Assembly: GCA_000168995.1 (NCBI GenBank)
Contig: AAUX01000001.1
Coordinates: 744,001-808,000 of the forward strand
Reading direction: 5' to 3'
DNA: 64,000 bases
Source: Methylophilales bacterium HTCC2181
GTDB taxonomy: Bacteria; Pseudomonadota; Gammaproteobacteria; Burkholderiales; Methylophilaceae
This document shows positions 27,636 through 36,138 of the stretch, piece after piece; the stretch's first letter is position 1, and each line of letters opens with the position of its first letter. A model generated the notes under the pieces. The model saw only the letters and a list, made by a program, of their open reading frames with translations, did no database searches and was not told the DNA's origin. Made by a program: the position numbers and the translations under genes.

Positions 27636-28508
27636 ATGAAAATAAAAAAAGTCGTTTTCCCCGTCGCAGGGCATGGCTCTCGATTCCTCCCAGCGACTAA
27701 GGCAACTCCGAAGGAGATGCTACCGGTAGTGGACAAGCCTCTTATTCAATATGCTGTAGAGGAGGCATTAGATGCAGGGTTTACCGATTTAATTTTTATT
27801 ACAGGGAAAACCAAACGAGCAATAACAGATCACTTTGATCAATCCCTTGAAATATCCGCTAATTTAACTGAGGATAAAAAGCAGCTTTTCCAGCAAATGA
27901 ACAATATCATTCCTTCGCATGCATCTTGCATTTATTTGCGACAAGGTGAGCCATTAGGTTTAGGGCATGCGATATTACAGGCAAAGCCGGTCCTAGGTGA
28001 CGAGCCATTTGCAGTTGTTCTTGCAGACGATCTAATTGATGCAGAAAAAGGTGTTTTAAGGCAGATGGTTGAAAATTATGACGATAATCAATCATCCCTT
28101 ATTTCAGTCCAAAAGGTTGCAAAACAAGATGCTTCGCAGTATGGGATGATAGCTACTAATGACAATAAGTTAAATATGCAAAAATTAACTAATATCATTG
28201 AAAAGCCTCATCCAAATGAAGCTCCCTCAGATTTTGGTGTGGTAGGAAGGTATATCTTCTCGAATCATATTTTATCTTTCTTAGAAAAAACTAATCCTGG
28301 AGCCGGTAATGAGATTCAATTAACCGATGCCATAAAATCTTTATTGCAAGAATTTCCAGTTTACGCTTATCACTTTGATGGAGTTCGTTATGATTGTGGG
28401 GATAAATTAGGCTTTATCAAAGCAAATATTGAATTAGCATTAAAAAATAAAGTATTTGGCAGTGAACTCCTTGATTACTTGAAGAAAAGGCTGGCTTCAT
28501 GGGGTTAG
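27636..28508 (+). CDS. galU: UTP-glucose-1-phosphate uridylyltransferase GalU
   Basis: Makes UDP-glucose for polysaccharide and envelope sugar synthesis. The nucleotidyltransferase signature GHGSRFLPATKATPKEMLP (residues 12-30), VDKPLIQYAVEEA, LGLGHAILQAKP and GAGNEIQLTDAI are intact. The 290-aa length matches the family. A 74-bp spacer separates it from moaE, with AAGGT before the ATG. The end overlaps hpt by 10 bp. Confidence 0.96.
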   Translation: MKIKKVVFPVAGHGSRFLPATKATPKEMLPVVDKPLIQYAVEEALDAGFTDLIFITGKTKRAITDHFDQSLEISANLTEDKKQLFQQMNNIIPSHASCIYLRQGEPLGLGHAILQAKPVLGDEPFAVVLADDLIDAEKGVLRQMVENYDDNQSSLISVQKVAKQDASQYGMIATNDNKLNMQKLTNIIEKPHPNEAPSDFGVVGRYIFSNHILSFLEKTNPGAGNEIQLTDAIKSLLQEFPVYAYHFDGVRYDCGDKLGFIKANIELALKNKVFGSELLDYLKKRLASWG

Positions 28509-29035
28509 CGGAATTAATATCAAGCTCTGAGGTTGTTTTTTCAAATAATGAGATCGAAACCTCTATAGGTGAGATGGCAGAAACATTGAATAAGACTTAT
28601 CGAGATCAACACGTTCTAGTGCTCCCAGTTCTTTCAGGAGCTATTCCTTTTGCCGGCCACCTAATTCCAAAGTTAACTTTCGAAGTGACTATTAATTATT
28701 TTCATGCCAGTAGATATGCCAAAAATATCGGTACTGATAACATTAAATTAATCTATGAGCCTCCTGATGAGGCTGTTAAAAACAGATCTATTCTAGTGTT
28801 AGATGATATTTTAGACCAAGGAGATACTCTTGCTTTTATCAAGCAAAGACTTTTAGTGAAGGGTGCTTTAGAAGTTTCTACAGCAGTGCTTTTTGATAAA
28901 GCTATTGGGAAGAGTAAACCAATACAGGCTGATTATATTGGACTCGATGTGCCTGATATTTATGTGTATGGTTTTGGTTTGGATTTTAATGGGATAGGGC
29001 GTAACATGGCAGACTTGTATGCCTATAATAATTAA
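28499..29035 (+). CDS. hpt: Hypoxanthine-guanine phosphoribosyltransferase-like protein
   Basis: A purine-salvage type I phosphoribosyltransferase of 178 aa. The PRPP-binding loop ILVLDDILDQGDTL lies near residue 100; PVLSGAIPFAGHL near residue 41 and the C-terminal FGLDFNGIGRNMADLYA agree with Hpt-like enzymes. It overlaps galU by 10 bp on the same strand, suggesting coupled translation. Whether it favours hypoxanthine or guanine cannot be told here. Confidence 0.88.
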   Translation: MGLAELISSSEVVFSNNEIETSIGEMAETLNKTYRDQHVLVLPVLSGAIPFAGHLIPKLTFEVTINYFHASRYAKNIGTDNIKLIYEPPDEAVKNRSILVLDDILDQGDTLAFIKQRLLVKGALEVSTAVLFDKAIGKSKPIQADYIGLDVPDIYVYGFGLDFNGIGRNMADLYAYNN

Positions 29036-29049
29036 TAAAACTATCCTTA

Positions 29050-31314
29050 ATGACAAATAAAACAAAAAAAACAAACACACCTAATATTCGAGAAAAAGAT
29101 CCACAAAAAGAACGTGAATTAACATTATACGAAAATCCTATACCCAGTAGAGAGCTGATACTAGAAGTAATGGCTGAAATTGGGATTCCGGTTAAAAAAA
29201 ATGATTTAGCTGGTTCTTTAGACATTAAAGAGGCTGAGTTAATATTTTTTGAAAAACGACTCAGGGCAATGGCACGTGAAGGTCAAATACTCATCAACCG
29301 AAAAGATGTTTTGTGCATTGCAACTAAATTAAGCTTAATTCCTGGAAAGGTGATGGGGCATCCGGATGGTTTTGGATTTTTAATTCCCGATAACAAGGAA
29401 GATAAAGATGTTTTTCTCTCTCCAAGAGAGATGTCTAAGGTATTTAATAGTGATCGGGTGATGATTCAGGTTACAGGGCAAGATAGAAAAGGAAGGCTTG
29501 AAGGAACTATTATTGAAATTCTAGATAGGGCTAACAAGGTAATTGTTGGAAGAGTAGTTCAAAGCAATGGAGTAACTATTGTTGCAGCCGAAGACAAAAG
29601 AATTAATCAGGATATTTTAATACCCTATGATGAAGACATGAAGGCAGAAGAAGGTCAGGTTGTGGAAGTTGAAATTACAACTCAACCAAGCCTAAGAGAA
29701 AAGCCTATGGGTAAAATAATTAAAGTGTTGGGCAGTTATACAGATAGCGGTATTGAAATTGAGATTGCATTAAGAAAACATCACCTTCCTTATCAGTTTT
29801 CTAGCGAAGCATTAAATCAAGCCAATCAATTTGGCGAAAAGATTGATCCGAAGGTAATTAAAGGAAGGATTGATTTACGTGAATTGCCTTTGGTTACAAT
29901 TGATGGAGAAACTGCAAGAGATTTTGACGATGCCGTTTATGCTGAGCCCATAGGCAATGAATGGAGGTTGGTTGTTGCAATTGCTGATGTAAGCTCTTAT
30001 GTTGAGATGGGGTCCGATCTAGACAAAGAAGCATTAGAGAGAGGTAATTCCGTTTACTTTCCTCGTCGAGTTATACCCATGCTTCCAGAATCGCTGTCAA
30101 ATGGATTATGCTCTCTCAACCCTCAAGTTGATCGGTTATGTATGGTTTGCGACATGCGCATTGATGCATCTGGTCTCGTGACATCTTATGAATTTTATTC
30201 ATCAGTAATGAATTCAAAAGCTCGATTAACCTATACCATAGTTGATGAAATACTCAATAAAAACAATCTGCAGCTCACAGAAAAATATGGCGCTGTCCAT
30301 GGCGATTTAAATAATCTTCAAAGTGTCTTTAAGTTACTCTTTAATCAGCGTCAAAAGAGGGGAGCCTTAGAATTCGATTCAACAGAAACGTCGATTGTTT
30401 TTACGGATAATGGAAAAATTGATCATATCAAACCTATCTATCGCAATGAGGCACACCGAATAATTGAGGAATGTATGCTGGCAGCCAATGTATGTTCAGC
30501 GGAGTTTTTATTGGATAAAGATGTAGATGCGTTATTTAGAAATCATGAAACTCCGACAGAAGAAAAATTAGAAAACCTAAGGGGTTTTCTTGTTGAGTTT
30601 GGTTTATTTCTTGACGGCGGTAACAAACCCACAGTTAAACATTACGGGCAATTGATTGAACAGGTAGCTAATAGACCTGATGCACACCTCTTGCAAACAG
30701 TGTTGTTAAGGTCAATGCAGCAAGCGGTATATAGCGATCAAAATAAAGGCCATTTTGGCCTTGCTTATGAGGCTTATACTCACTTTACCTCGCCCATTAG
30801 AAGGTATCCAGATTTAGTTGTGCATAGGGCAATTAAAGCAAAGGTTGAGCACAGAAAATTAAATATAAAAGATATAGCTCAACTGGGTGAGCATTGCTCC
30901 GGAACAGAAAGGCGTGCTGACGAAGCAACGCGTGATGTTGAATCATGGCTAAAATGTTATTTTATGCAGGATAAAATTGGTGAAGTCTATGACGCCACTG
31001 TTGCCGGTGTTACCGGGTTCGGACTTTTTGTTGAGCTTGACGGAATCTTTATAGAAGGGCTTGTTCATGTAACAGAGCTTGGTAACGATTACTTTACCTT
31101 TGATAAAAGTAAGCATGCCATGATTGGTGAACGAACACATTTATCTTACAGATTAGGTGATAGATTAAAAGTTAAGGTTGTTCGTGTTGATTTAGAAACT
31201 TCAAAAATTGATCTTTCCCTTATTGATGCAGAGGGAAAAGTTATCTTAACCAAAAAACCCCCTAAAACTAAAAATCACACCGATCGAAAACGAAATACAA
31301 GAAAGCGGAAATGA
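29050..31314 (+). CDS. rnr: Ribonuclease R
   Basis: A 3'-5' exoribonuclease of the RNase II/RNB family that degrades structured RNA. Domains in order are an N-terminal winged helix (SRELILEVMAEIG), two cold-shock domains, the RNB catalytic core with TARDFDDAVYAEP near residue 290, and an S1 domain (about 650-735, ATVAGVTGFGLFVELDG). A short basic tail (KNHTDRKRNTRKRK) follows. The 754-aa length is typical. Its stop overlaps the rlmB ATG (ATGA), the common rnr-rlmB pair. Confidence 0.97.
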   Translation: MTNKTKKTNTPNIREKDPQKERELTLYENPIPSRELILEVMAEIGIPVKKNDLAGSLDIKEAELIFFEKRLRAMAREGQILINRKDVLCIATKLSLIPGKVMGHPDGFGFLIPDNKEDKDVFLSPREMSKVFNSDRVMIQVTGQDRKGRLEGTIIEILDRANKVIVGRVVQSNGVTIVAAEDKRINQDILIPYDEDMKAEEGQVVEVEITTQPSLREKPMGKIIKVLGSYTDSGIEIEIALRKHHLPYQFSSEALNQANQFGEKIDPKVIKGRIDLRELPLVTIDGETARDFDDAVYAEPIGNEWRLVVAIADVSSYVEMGSDLDKEALERGNSVYFPRRVIPMLPESLSNGLCSLNPQVDRLCMVCDMRIDASGLVTSYEFYSSVMNSKARLTYTIVDEILNKNNLQLTEKYGAVHGDLNNLQSVFKLLFNQRQKRGALEFDSTETSIVFTDNGKIDHIKPIYRNEAHRIIEECMLAANVCSAEFLLDKDVDALFRNHETPTEEKLENLRGFLVEFGLFLDGGNKPTVKHYGQLIEQVANRPDAHLLQTVLLRSMQQAVYSDQNKGHFGLAYEAYTHFTSPIRRYPDLVVHRAIKAKVEHRKLNIKDIAQLGEHCSGTERRADEATRDVESWLKCYFMQDKIGEVYDATVAGVTGFGLFVELDGIFIEGLVHVTELGNDYFTFDKSKHAMIGERTHLSYRLGDRLKVKVVRVDLETSKIDLSLIDAEGKVILTKKPPKTKNHTDRKRNTRKRK

Positions 31315-32057
31315 GCAATAAAAAAATTATTTATGGATTTCATTCAATAACAAGCCGAATAAGATTGGATGCCAGCTCAGTTAAGGATGTATATCTTGAT
31401 GAGTCTAGAAATGATGCACGTATGGCAGACTTATTAAAGTTGATAAAAGAGAATGATATTGCTTTCCATCTCAGCTCAAAGGATCGTCTTGACGGAATGA
31501 TTCCAAGCTCTAAGCATCAAGGTGTTATTGCCAACATATTTGAGTCTAAACAAAAGTATGTAACGATTGAAGACGTATTAGAGGAAGTTACAAGTGAACC
31601 TCCGCTGTTATTGATTCTCGATGGGGTTGAAGATCCGCATAATCTAGGAGCCTGTTTTAGGGTTGCCGATGCCATGGGGGTGCATGCCATTATATGCCCC
31701 AAAGATAGTGCAGTAGGCGTTAATGCAACTGTACGAAAGGTAGCATGTGGAGGAGCTGAATCAGTCCCTTTTATTGCGGTGACCAATATTGGTAGAACAA
31801 TTAGGACCTTAAAGGATCAAGGGTTATTCATTATTGGGACAGACGGCGAAGCAAAACACAACCTATACCAAGAGAACTTAAAAGGACCTATAGCGATGGT
31901 TCTTGGCTCTGAGGGAAAAGGAATGAGAAGGCTGACTCGCGAACTCTGTGATTCCCTTGTGTCAATTCCTATGTTTGGTCAAGTAGAAAGCTTAAATGTC
32001 AGCGTTGCTAGTGGTATTTGTTTGTCAGAAATTCGGAGACAAAGAAGCCTAGTTTAA
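31311..32057 (+). CDS. rlmB: 23S rRNA 2'-O-methyltransferase RlmB
   Basis: A SPOUT (TrmH/SpoU) methyltransferase that modifies the G2251 position of 23S rRNA in E. coli numbering. It has an N-terminal substrate-binding domain (KKIIYGFHSITSRI, HQGVIANI) and the knot motifs DGVEDPHNLGACFRVADAMG, VLGSEGKGMRRL and LNVSVASGI. The 248-aa length is standard. It is co-translated with rnr, and its 3' end overlaps the convergent mqo gene by 9 bp. Confidence 0.96.
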   Translation: MSNKKIIYGFHSITSRIRLDASSVKDVYLDESRNDARMADLLKLIKENDIAFHLSSKDRLDGMIPSSKHQGVIANIFESKQKYVTIEDVLEEVTSEPPLLLILDGVEDPHNLGACFRVADAMGVHAIICPKDSAVGVNATVRKVACGGAESVPFIAVTNIGRTIRTLKDQGLFIIGTDGEAKHNLYQENLKGPIAMVLGSEGKGMRRLTRELCDSLVSIPMFGQVESLNVSVASGICLSEIRRQRSLV

Positions 32058-33518
32058 ACCAAGCTGAGAGTATATTTTTTTTCTGATTTGGCTTAATATT
32101 TTTGGATTTTTATTAAGCGAAATACCGTACCCTGGAACCATTTCTTTAATGGTTTTATCGTTAGTAAGATTAAACATAGTTGTCATGACGTTGAGCATTG
32201 AGTGAGCAGAAACCGAAGCCCCTGGTGAAGCACCTATTAATGCCGCGAGCGTTTTGTTTTTAGTAAATATTATCTCAGTGCCAAACTCCAGCTTAGCCCC
32301 TTCCTTAGGACACCCTTTCATTATCTGAACTCTCTTTCCCGCATCCATCAAAGACCAGTCTTCGTCCAATGCATCAGGGTAAAAATACTTAAGCTCTGCC
32401 ATTCTATTTTTACTTGACTGTAAAGATTGTTTAATAAGGTAAAGAAGTAAGCTAATATTTTTTGAAAAAACCCTAATCATTGTTCCTATATTATTTATTT
32501 TGATTGTTTTTGGCAGATCAAAAAAAGACCCATATTTTAGAAATTTAAAAGTAAACCCTGCAAAAGGACCAAACATTAAGGTATTTTTACCCTCAATAAC
32601 CCTGAGATCTAGATGGGGAATGGACATGGGGGGTGATTTCGGCAGAGCTTGACCATATACTTTTGCATTATGTTTTTTTACCACCAAAGGATTGCTACAA
32701 ACTAACCATTTTCCACTTACAGGGAAGCCAGCATACCCAGAAGCTTCCTTGACTTTCATTTGCTGAAGAAGGCTGATGGCTTTTCCACCTGCACCAATAA
32801 ATACATTAGATGCATACATGACCGTTTTATTCTTGGTTAGCAAGTTGCTGTAATAAATTTCCCATCCGTGATTTTTTTTGAGTTTGATAGTTTTCACGTC
32901 ACTGTTTAAGATTATTGTGACATTCGGTTGCTTGATAAGCAGGGCTAATAGTTGTTTAGTTAATTCACCAAAATTGACGTCTGTACCATGAGCAATTTTC
33001 GTCGCAGCTGCACTACTATCTTCATCTTTTTTGCTAATAAGCAAGGGCGCCCATGCTTTAATTTTTTTTCGATCTGTCGTGAATTCCATCTCTTCAAATA
33101 ATGGCTCCTTACTTATAGCCTCGTATCTTTTTTTAAGGTAAGCAATATTAGCTTCTCCTTTAACAAAACTAATATGGGGAGTTTTACGAAGGAATTTTTT
33201 GGGTTTGAATTGTGGGTATTTTTTATCCAGGTATGCCCAAAATTGTAAGGATGTTTCGAACATCTCATTAACTTCAATGGCTCTATCAAGATAGACTGAA
33301 CCATTTTTTATAGGGGTATAGTTAAGCTCACAATTACCTGCATGTCCTGTTCCGGCATTATTAAGCGCTTGGGAGCTTTCCATGCCACATTCATGAAGCC
33401 TTTCAATGAGTGTGACTTTAGTATTCGGATTAACTTCTTTCATTAGGACAGCAAGGGTTAGGCTCATAACCCCTCCACCTATTAAGGTGATGTCTTGATT
33501 AGATAGTGAATTTTTCAT
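32049..33518 (-). CDS. mqo: Malate:quinone oxidoreductase
   Basis: A membrane-associated FAD enzyme that oxidises malate to oxaloacetate and passes electrons to quinone. The N-terminal dinucleotide motif IGGGVMSLTLAVLMKE is followed by family segments SSQALNNAGTGHAG, GHAGNCELNYTP, DVNFGELTKQL and GAGGKAISLLQQ. The C-terminal GASPGASVSAHSMLNV is also Mqo-specific. The 489-aa length is normal. A TATAAT hexamer lies 8 nt upstream of the ATG and no Shine-Dalgarno is visible, so the transcript may be nearly leaderless. Confidence 0.95.
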   Translation of the reverse strand: MKNSLSNQDITLIGGGVMSLTLAVLMKEVNPNTKVTLIERLHECGMESSQALNNAGTGHAGNCELNYTPIKNGSVYLDRAIEVNEMFETSLQFWAYLDKKYPQFKPKKFLRKTPHISFVKGEANIAYLKKRYEAISKEPLFEEMEFTTDRKKIKAWAPLLISKKDEDSSAAATKIAHGTDVNFGELTKQLLALLIKQPNVTIILNSDVKTIKLKKNHGWEIYYSNLLTKNKTVMYASNVFIGAGGKAISLLQQMKVKEASGYAGFPVSGKWLVCSNPLVVKKHNAKVYGQALPKSPPMSIPHLDLRVIEGKNTLMFGPFAGFTFKFLKYGSFFDLPKTIKINNIGTMIRVFSKNISLLLYLIKQSLQSSKNRMAELKYFYPDALDEDWSLMDAGKRVQIMKGCPKEGAKLEFGTEIIFTKNKTLAALIGASPGASVSAHSMLNVMTTMFNLTNDKTIKEMVPGYGISLNKNPKILSQIRKKIYSQLGLN

Positions 33519-33526
33519 TGGCCGGA

Positions 33527-33532
33527 ATTATA
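33527..33532 (-). promoter_or_regulatory. -10 element of mqo, 8 nt before its ATG
   Basis: A perfect TATAAT is followed by TCCGGCCA and the mqo ATG. A start site at the usual 6-7 nt downstream would leave a 5' leader of only about two bases. There is no Shine-Dalgarno, and no convincing -35 hexamer at 17 bp spacing. Confidence 0.5.
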
Positions 33533-33558
33533 CCAAATTAATTCCTGCGATGAATAGT

Positions 33559-33587
33559 AAAAAACCCCCACATAGTCTGCAGAGGTT
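33559..33587 (-). terminator. Terminator downstream of tRNA-Asn
   Basis: Read on the minus strand, AACCTC (33587-33582) pairs with GGGGTT and runs into a T6 tract. It lies about 10 nt after the tRNA 3' end and upstream of mqo. The stem is six pairs including one G-U. It separates tRNA-Asn transcription from mqo. Confidence 0.65.
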
Positions 33588-33596
33588 CTTTTAATT

Positions 33597-33672
33597 TGGC
33601 TCCCCAACCTGGGCTCGAACCAGGGACACACGGATTAACAGTCCGTTGCTCTACCAACTGAGCTATTGGGGA
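33597..33672 (-). tRNA. tRNA-Asn (GUU)
   Basis: On the minus strand, TCCCCAATAGCTCAGTTGG starts a 76-nt cloverleaf with D arm, anticodon loop CTGTTAA (anticodon GTT), the TTCGAGCC T-loop and an encoded 3' CCA. The acceptor stem TCCCCAA/TTGGGGA is perfect. A strong promoter lies upstream and a terminator downstream. Confidence 0.97.
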
Positions 33673-33688
33673 ATAAATCGTAGGGGAG

Positions 33689-33717
33689 ATGATAAGCAGA
33701 AATTACATTCTGGTCAA
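33689..33717 (-). promoter_or_regulatory. sigma70-type promoter of tRNA-Asn
   Basis: On the minus strand, TTGACC (33717-33712), a 17-bp spacer and TATCAT (33694-33689) form a near-consensus promoter about 17 nt ahead of the mature tRNA 5' end. Confidence 0.75.
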
Positions 33718-33733
33718 CTAATCTAACCTTTTT

Positions 33734-34939
33734 TTATCCTTCTATTGCCTTTTTAATTCTCTTTATTGCCTCAACTAAATTATCCATTGAGGTTGCAAAA
33801 GATATTCTGAAATAGCCATCTAGGCCGAACGCTGAACCAGGAACTACAGCGACACCTTGACTCTCTAACAAATAGTCAGCAAAGGCTAAGTCATTTTTTT
33901 GATCAATCTTGCGAGACTCATACAATTGGTCTATTGCTTCGTGTGCATCACAAAAGGCATAGAATGCTCCTTCTGCAGGAATACATTTCACCCCATTAAT
34001 GTCGTTAAGGGCGTCTAATACGTACTCATGCCTTTCTTTGAATGCTTTTACCATTGGTATTATGCAATCTCTACTTCCTCTTAAGGCTGCTTCTGCGGCT
34101 ACTTGAGATATTGATGTGGGATTTGATGTCGATTGAGATTGCAATTTGCTCATAGCCGAGATGATCTCTTTCGGACCGGCTGCAAAGCCAATTCTCCAAC
34201 CTGTCATTGAATAGGCTTTTGACACGCCGTTTAAAACAATTACTCGATCTTTGAGTTTTGGTTCAACCATAAGGATGTTGTAAAAAGGATTATCTCCAAG
34301 GTTAATATGCTCATAAATATCATCTGTACCGATATACACATGCGGATGTTTTAGTAATATGTCTGCTAGTGACCTTAATTCATCCTTACTATAAACTGCT
34401 CCAGTAGGGTTTGAAGGTGAATTCAGAAAAACTAATTTAGTTGCATCAGTAATGCTCTCTTCGAGTTGGGAAGGCGTGATTTTAAACTGTTGACTAATAT
34501 CACACGTAACAATAATTGGCTTAGCGCCAGTCAACTGAACTATGTCAGCATAGGATACCCAGTAAGGAGCAGGAATGACCACTTCATCTCCCATTTCTAG
34601 AATTGCAAGGCATAAGTTGAAAATGCATTGCTTTCCACCAACGCCAACTATCACTTCATTAAGCATATAATCTAAACCATTATCAGATTTAAATTTTTCA
34701 ACAATAGCTTGTCGCAATGATACGGTCCCTGCCACAGCCGTATACTTGGTGAATCCATCTTTAATTGCTTGAATGGCAGCATCTTTTATAAAGTCAGGAG
34801 TATCAAAATCAGGCTCTCCTGCCGCAAGCGCAATAATATCTTTTCCTTCGGATTTAAGCTTGATCGCCTTTGCAGTAATAGCGAGTGTTGGAGATTCTTC
34901 GATTCGATTTACGCACGACGACAGAAGTTTTTTTGACAA
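33734..34939 (-). CDS. Class I PLP aminotransferase, aspartate aminotransferase type
   Basis: A 401-aa fold type I aminotransferase, probably aspartate (or aromatic/prephenate) aminotransferase of the AspB/AAT-Ib group. It shows AAGEPDFDTPDFIKDAA near residue 40, NSPSNPTGAVY near residue 177, the PLP lysine in NGVSKAYSMTGWRIGF, and the substrate-binding FRISFATS near the end. The only credible start is TTG at 34939 (MSKKLLSSC). A TAGAAT hexamer ends 5 nt before it, so it may be translated from a leaderless transcript. It would interconvert oxaloacetate and aspartate next to mqo. Confidence 0.9.
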   Translation of the reverse strand: MSKKLLSSCVNRIEESPTLAITAKAIKLKSEGKDIIALAAGEPDFDTPDFIKDAAIQAIKDGFTKYTAVAGTVSLRQAIVEKFKSDNGLDYMLNEVIVGVGGKQCIFNLCLAILEMGDEVVIPAPYWVSYADIVQLTGAKPIIVTCDISQQFKITPSQLEESITDATKLVFLNSPSNPTGAVYSKDELRSLADILLKHPHVYIGTDDIYEHINLGDNPFYNILMVEPKLKDRVIVLNGVSKAYSMTGWRIGFAAGPKEIISAMSKLQSQSTSNPTSISQVAAEAALRGSRDCIIPMVKAFKERHEYVLDALNDINGVKCIPAEGAFYAFCDAHEAIDQLYESRKIDQKNDLAFADYLLESQGVAVVPGSAFGLDGYFRISFATSMDNLVEAIKRIKKAIEG

Positions 34940-34944
34940 AATTT

Positions 34945-34950
34945 ATTCTA
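34945..34950 (-). promoter_or_regulatory. Possible -10 element of the aminotransferase gene, 5 nt before its TTG
   Basis: TAGAAT is followed by AAATT and the TTG start. No Shine-Dalgarno is present, and the -35 region (TTAATC at 17 bp) is poor. It belongs to a set of genes here with a -10 box almost touching the start codon. Confidence 0.4.
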
Positions 34951-35016
34951 CGCTTTAAGAAGATTAAGATTAAATAGTAATTTTACTTAAAAAAAATTGT
35001 TTAACAAATATTATAT

Positions 35017-36030
35017 TTATTTTTTACACTTATCTTGGCAATTAATAATTTCATCAAGCTCGTCAGCTCTCGCGGGATTTAAATCATTTAAGGAGGTAAG
35101 TATTTTTTTAGCCTCTACAGTGTTACCTAAGCTATTTTCTAGTATCCCGATACGAAACAATGCGTCGGAATTCATGGAGTCAATTGCTAATGCTCTTTTA
35201 TAATATTTAATTGCTTCTTTTATTGAATTAAGCATTTCATTAGCATAACCATGCTCATACCAAGCCTCAGTATTGTTGGCTTCTTTTTCAGTCCATTCTT
35301 CAGTCACTTTGATTAAAGTGCTCCATTCCTCTTTCACTTTTGGTATGGCGATTTTAAGAAAATAAGGCTTACGCTCTTCATCTTCTTCCCATAGTGCTTT
35401 GCCCTGAATAGGAAATTCTTTTTCTACCGGAAGATCTTTAAGTTTATGAATCCACTCTGCTGGCATAGAATAATAAGATCCATACCCGGTTGTCTTGAAG
35501 GTATTTATACCTACAAGGTTTCCTTTCATATCAAAGAGTCCACTCCCGCTTGCACCCAGTCTAAACTTAGCCGAGCTTAATATGATATTCCCACCGTCCA
35601 TGTCGTAACCGGATATCATATACCCACCAGTGGTTAATGGTGCGGGAGAACCACTTGAATGCCCCATGGCCGCAAGCTCTTGGCCCTTTATTAGGTCTTT
35701 GCTACTTCCGATCGGAACCGGTTTTTTATTTAATTGAAAAAGCGTTAGTAGGCAAAGATCTTGCCATCTATTTGCCTGAACACTCTCTATCGAGTATGAG
35801 GTATCACCCTGAGAAACCCATGGTTGCTTGGTTCTCCTGAGCACATGACAATTGGTAACAACTTGATTTTCACCGACAATCACACCAGAGCCATACGCCA
35901 GGGTACCGGTTTCGGTATATCCTCGAATCATAACAATTGAGACCCATGCATGCATCAATTTAGCCTGATCATAAGCTACAGCGTTTAACGAGATGGTGCA
36001 GAGAACAAGAACTTTTAATAAATTACCCAT
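35017..36030 (-). CDS. Secreted trypsin-like serine protease with C-terminal TPR repeats
   Basis: A signal peptide (MGNLLKVLVLCTISLNAVAYD, cleavage likely after residue 19) leads into a chymotrypsin-fold domain. The probable triad is His in VVTNCHVL (~58), Asp in DLCLLTL (~93) and Ser in GASGSGLFD (~158). Residues from about 235 form two to three TPR units (AWYEHGYANEMLNSIKEAIK, ALFRIGILENSLGNTVEAKK). There is no PDZ domain, so it is not DegP/DegS. It is likely periplasmic, with the TPR part recognising a partner. The substrate is unknown. Confidence 0.8.
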   Translation of the reverse strand: MGNLLKVLVLCTISLNAVAYDQAKLMHAWVSIVMIRGYTETGTLAYGSGVIVGENQVVTNCHVLRRTKQPWVSQGDTSYSIESVQANRWQDLCLLTLFQLNKKPVPIGSSKDLIKGQELAAMGHSSGSPAPLTTGGYMISGYDMDGGNIILSSAKFRLGASGSGLFDMKGNLVGINTFKTTGYGSYYSMPAEWIHKLKDLPVEKEFPIQGKALWEEDEERKPYFLKIAIPKVKEEWSTLIKVTEEWTEKEANNTEAWYEHGYANEMLNSIKEAIKYYKRALAIDSMNSDALFRIGILENSLGNTVEAKKILTSLNDLNPARADELDEIINCQDKCKK

Positions 36031-36100
36031 TGAATTGAACCCAAATTTATTTTATTTAATAGTATCAGGACTTATGGCAAACATTAAAGTTCGCAACCTG

Positions 36101-36106
36101 TATAAT
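36101..36106 (+). promoter_or_regulatory. Probable -10 element upstream of uvrB
   Basis: TATAAT lies 32 nt ahead of the uvrB TTG within the 108-bp spacer shared with the divergent protease gene. The -35 region is not close to consensus. AGAAGGTTAA downstream could serve as the ribosome-binding region, although the spacing to TTG is long. Confidence 0.4.
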
Positions 36107-36138
36107 TTATTTATTTTTAGAAGGTTAATTTATATATT

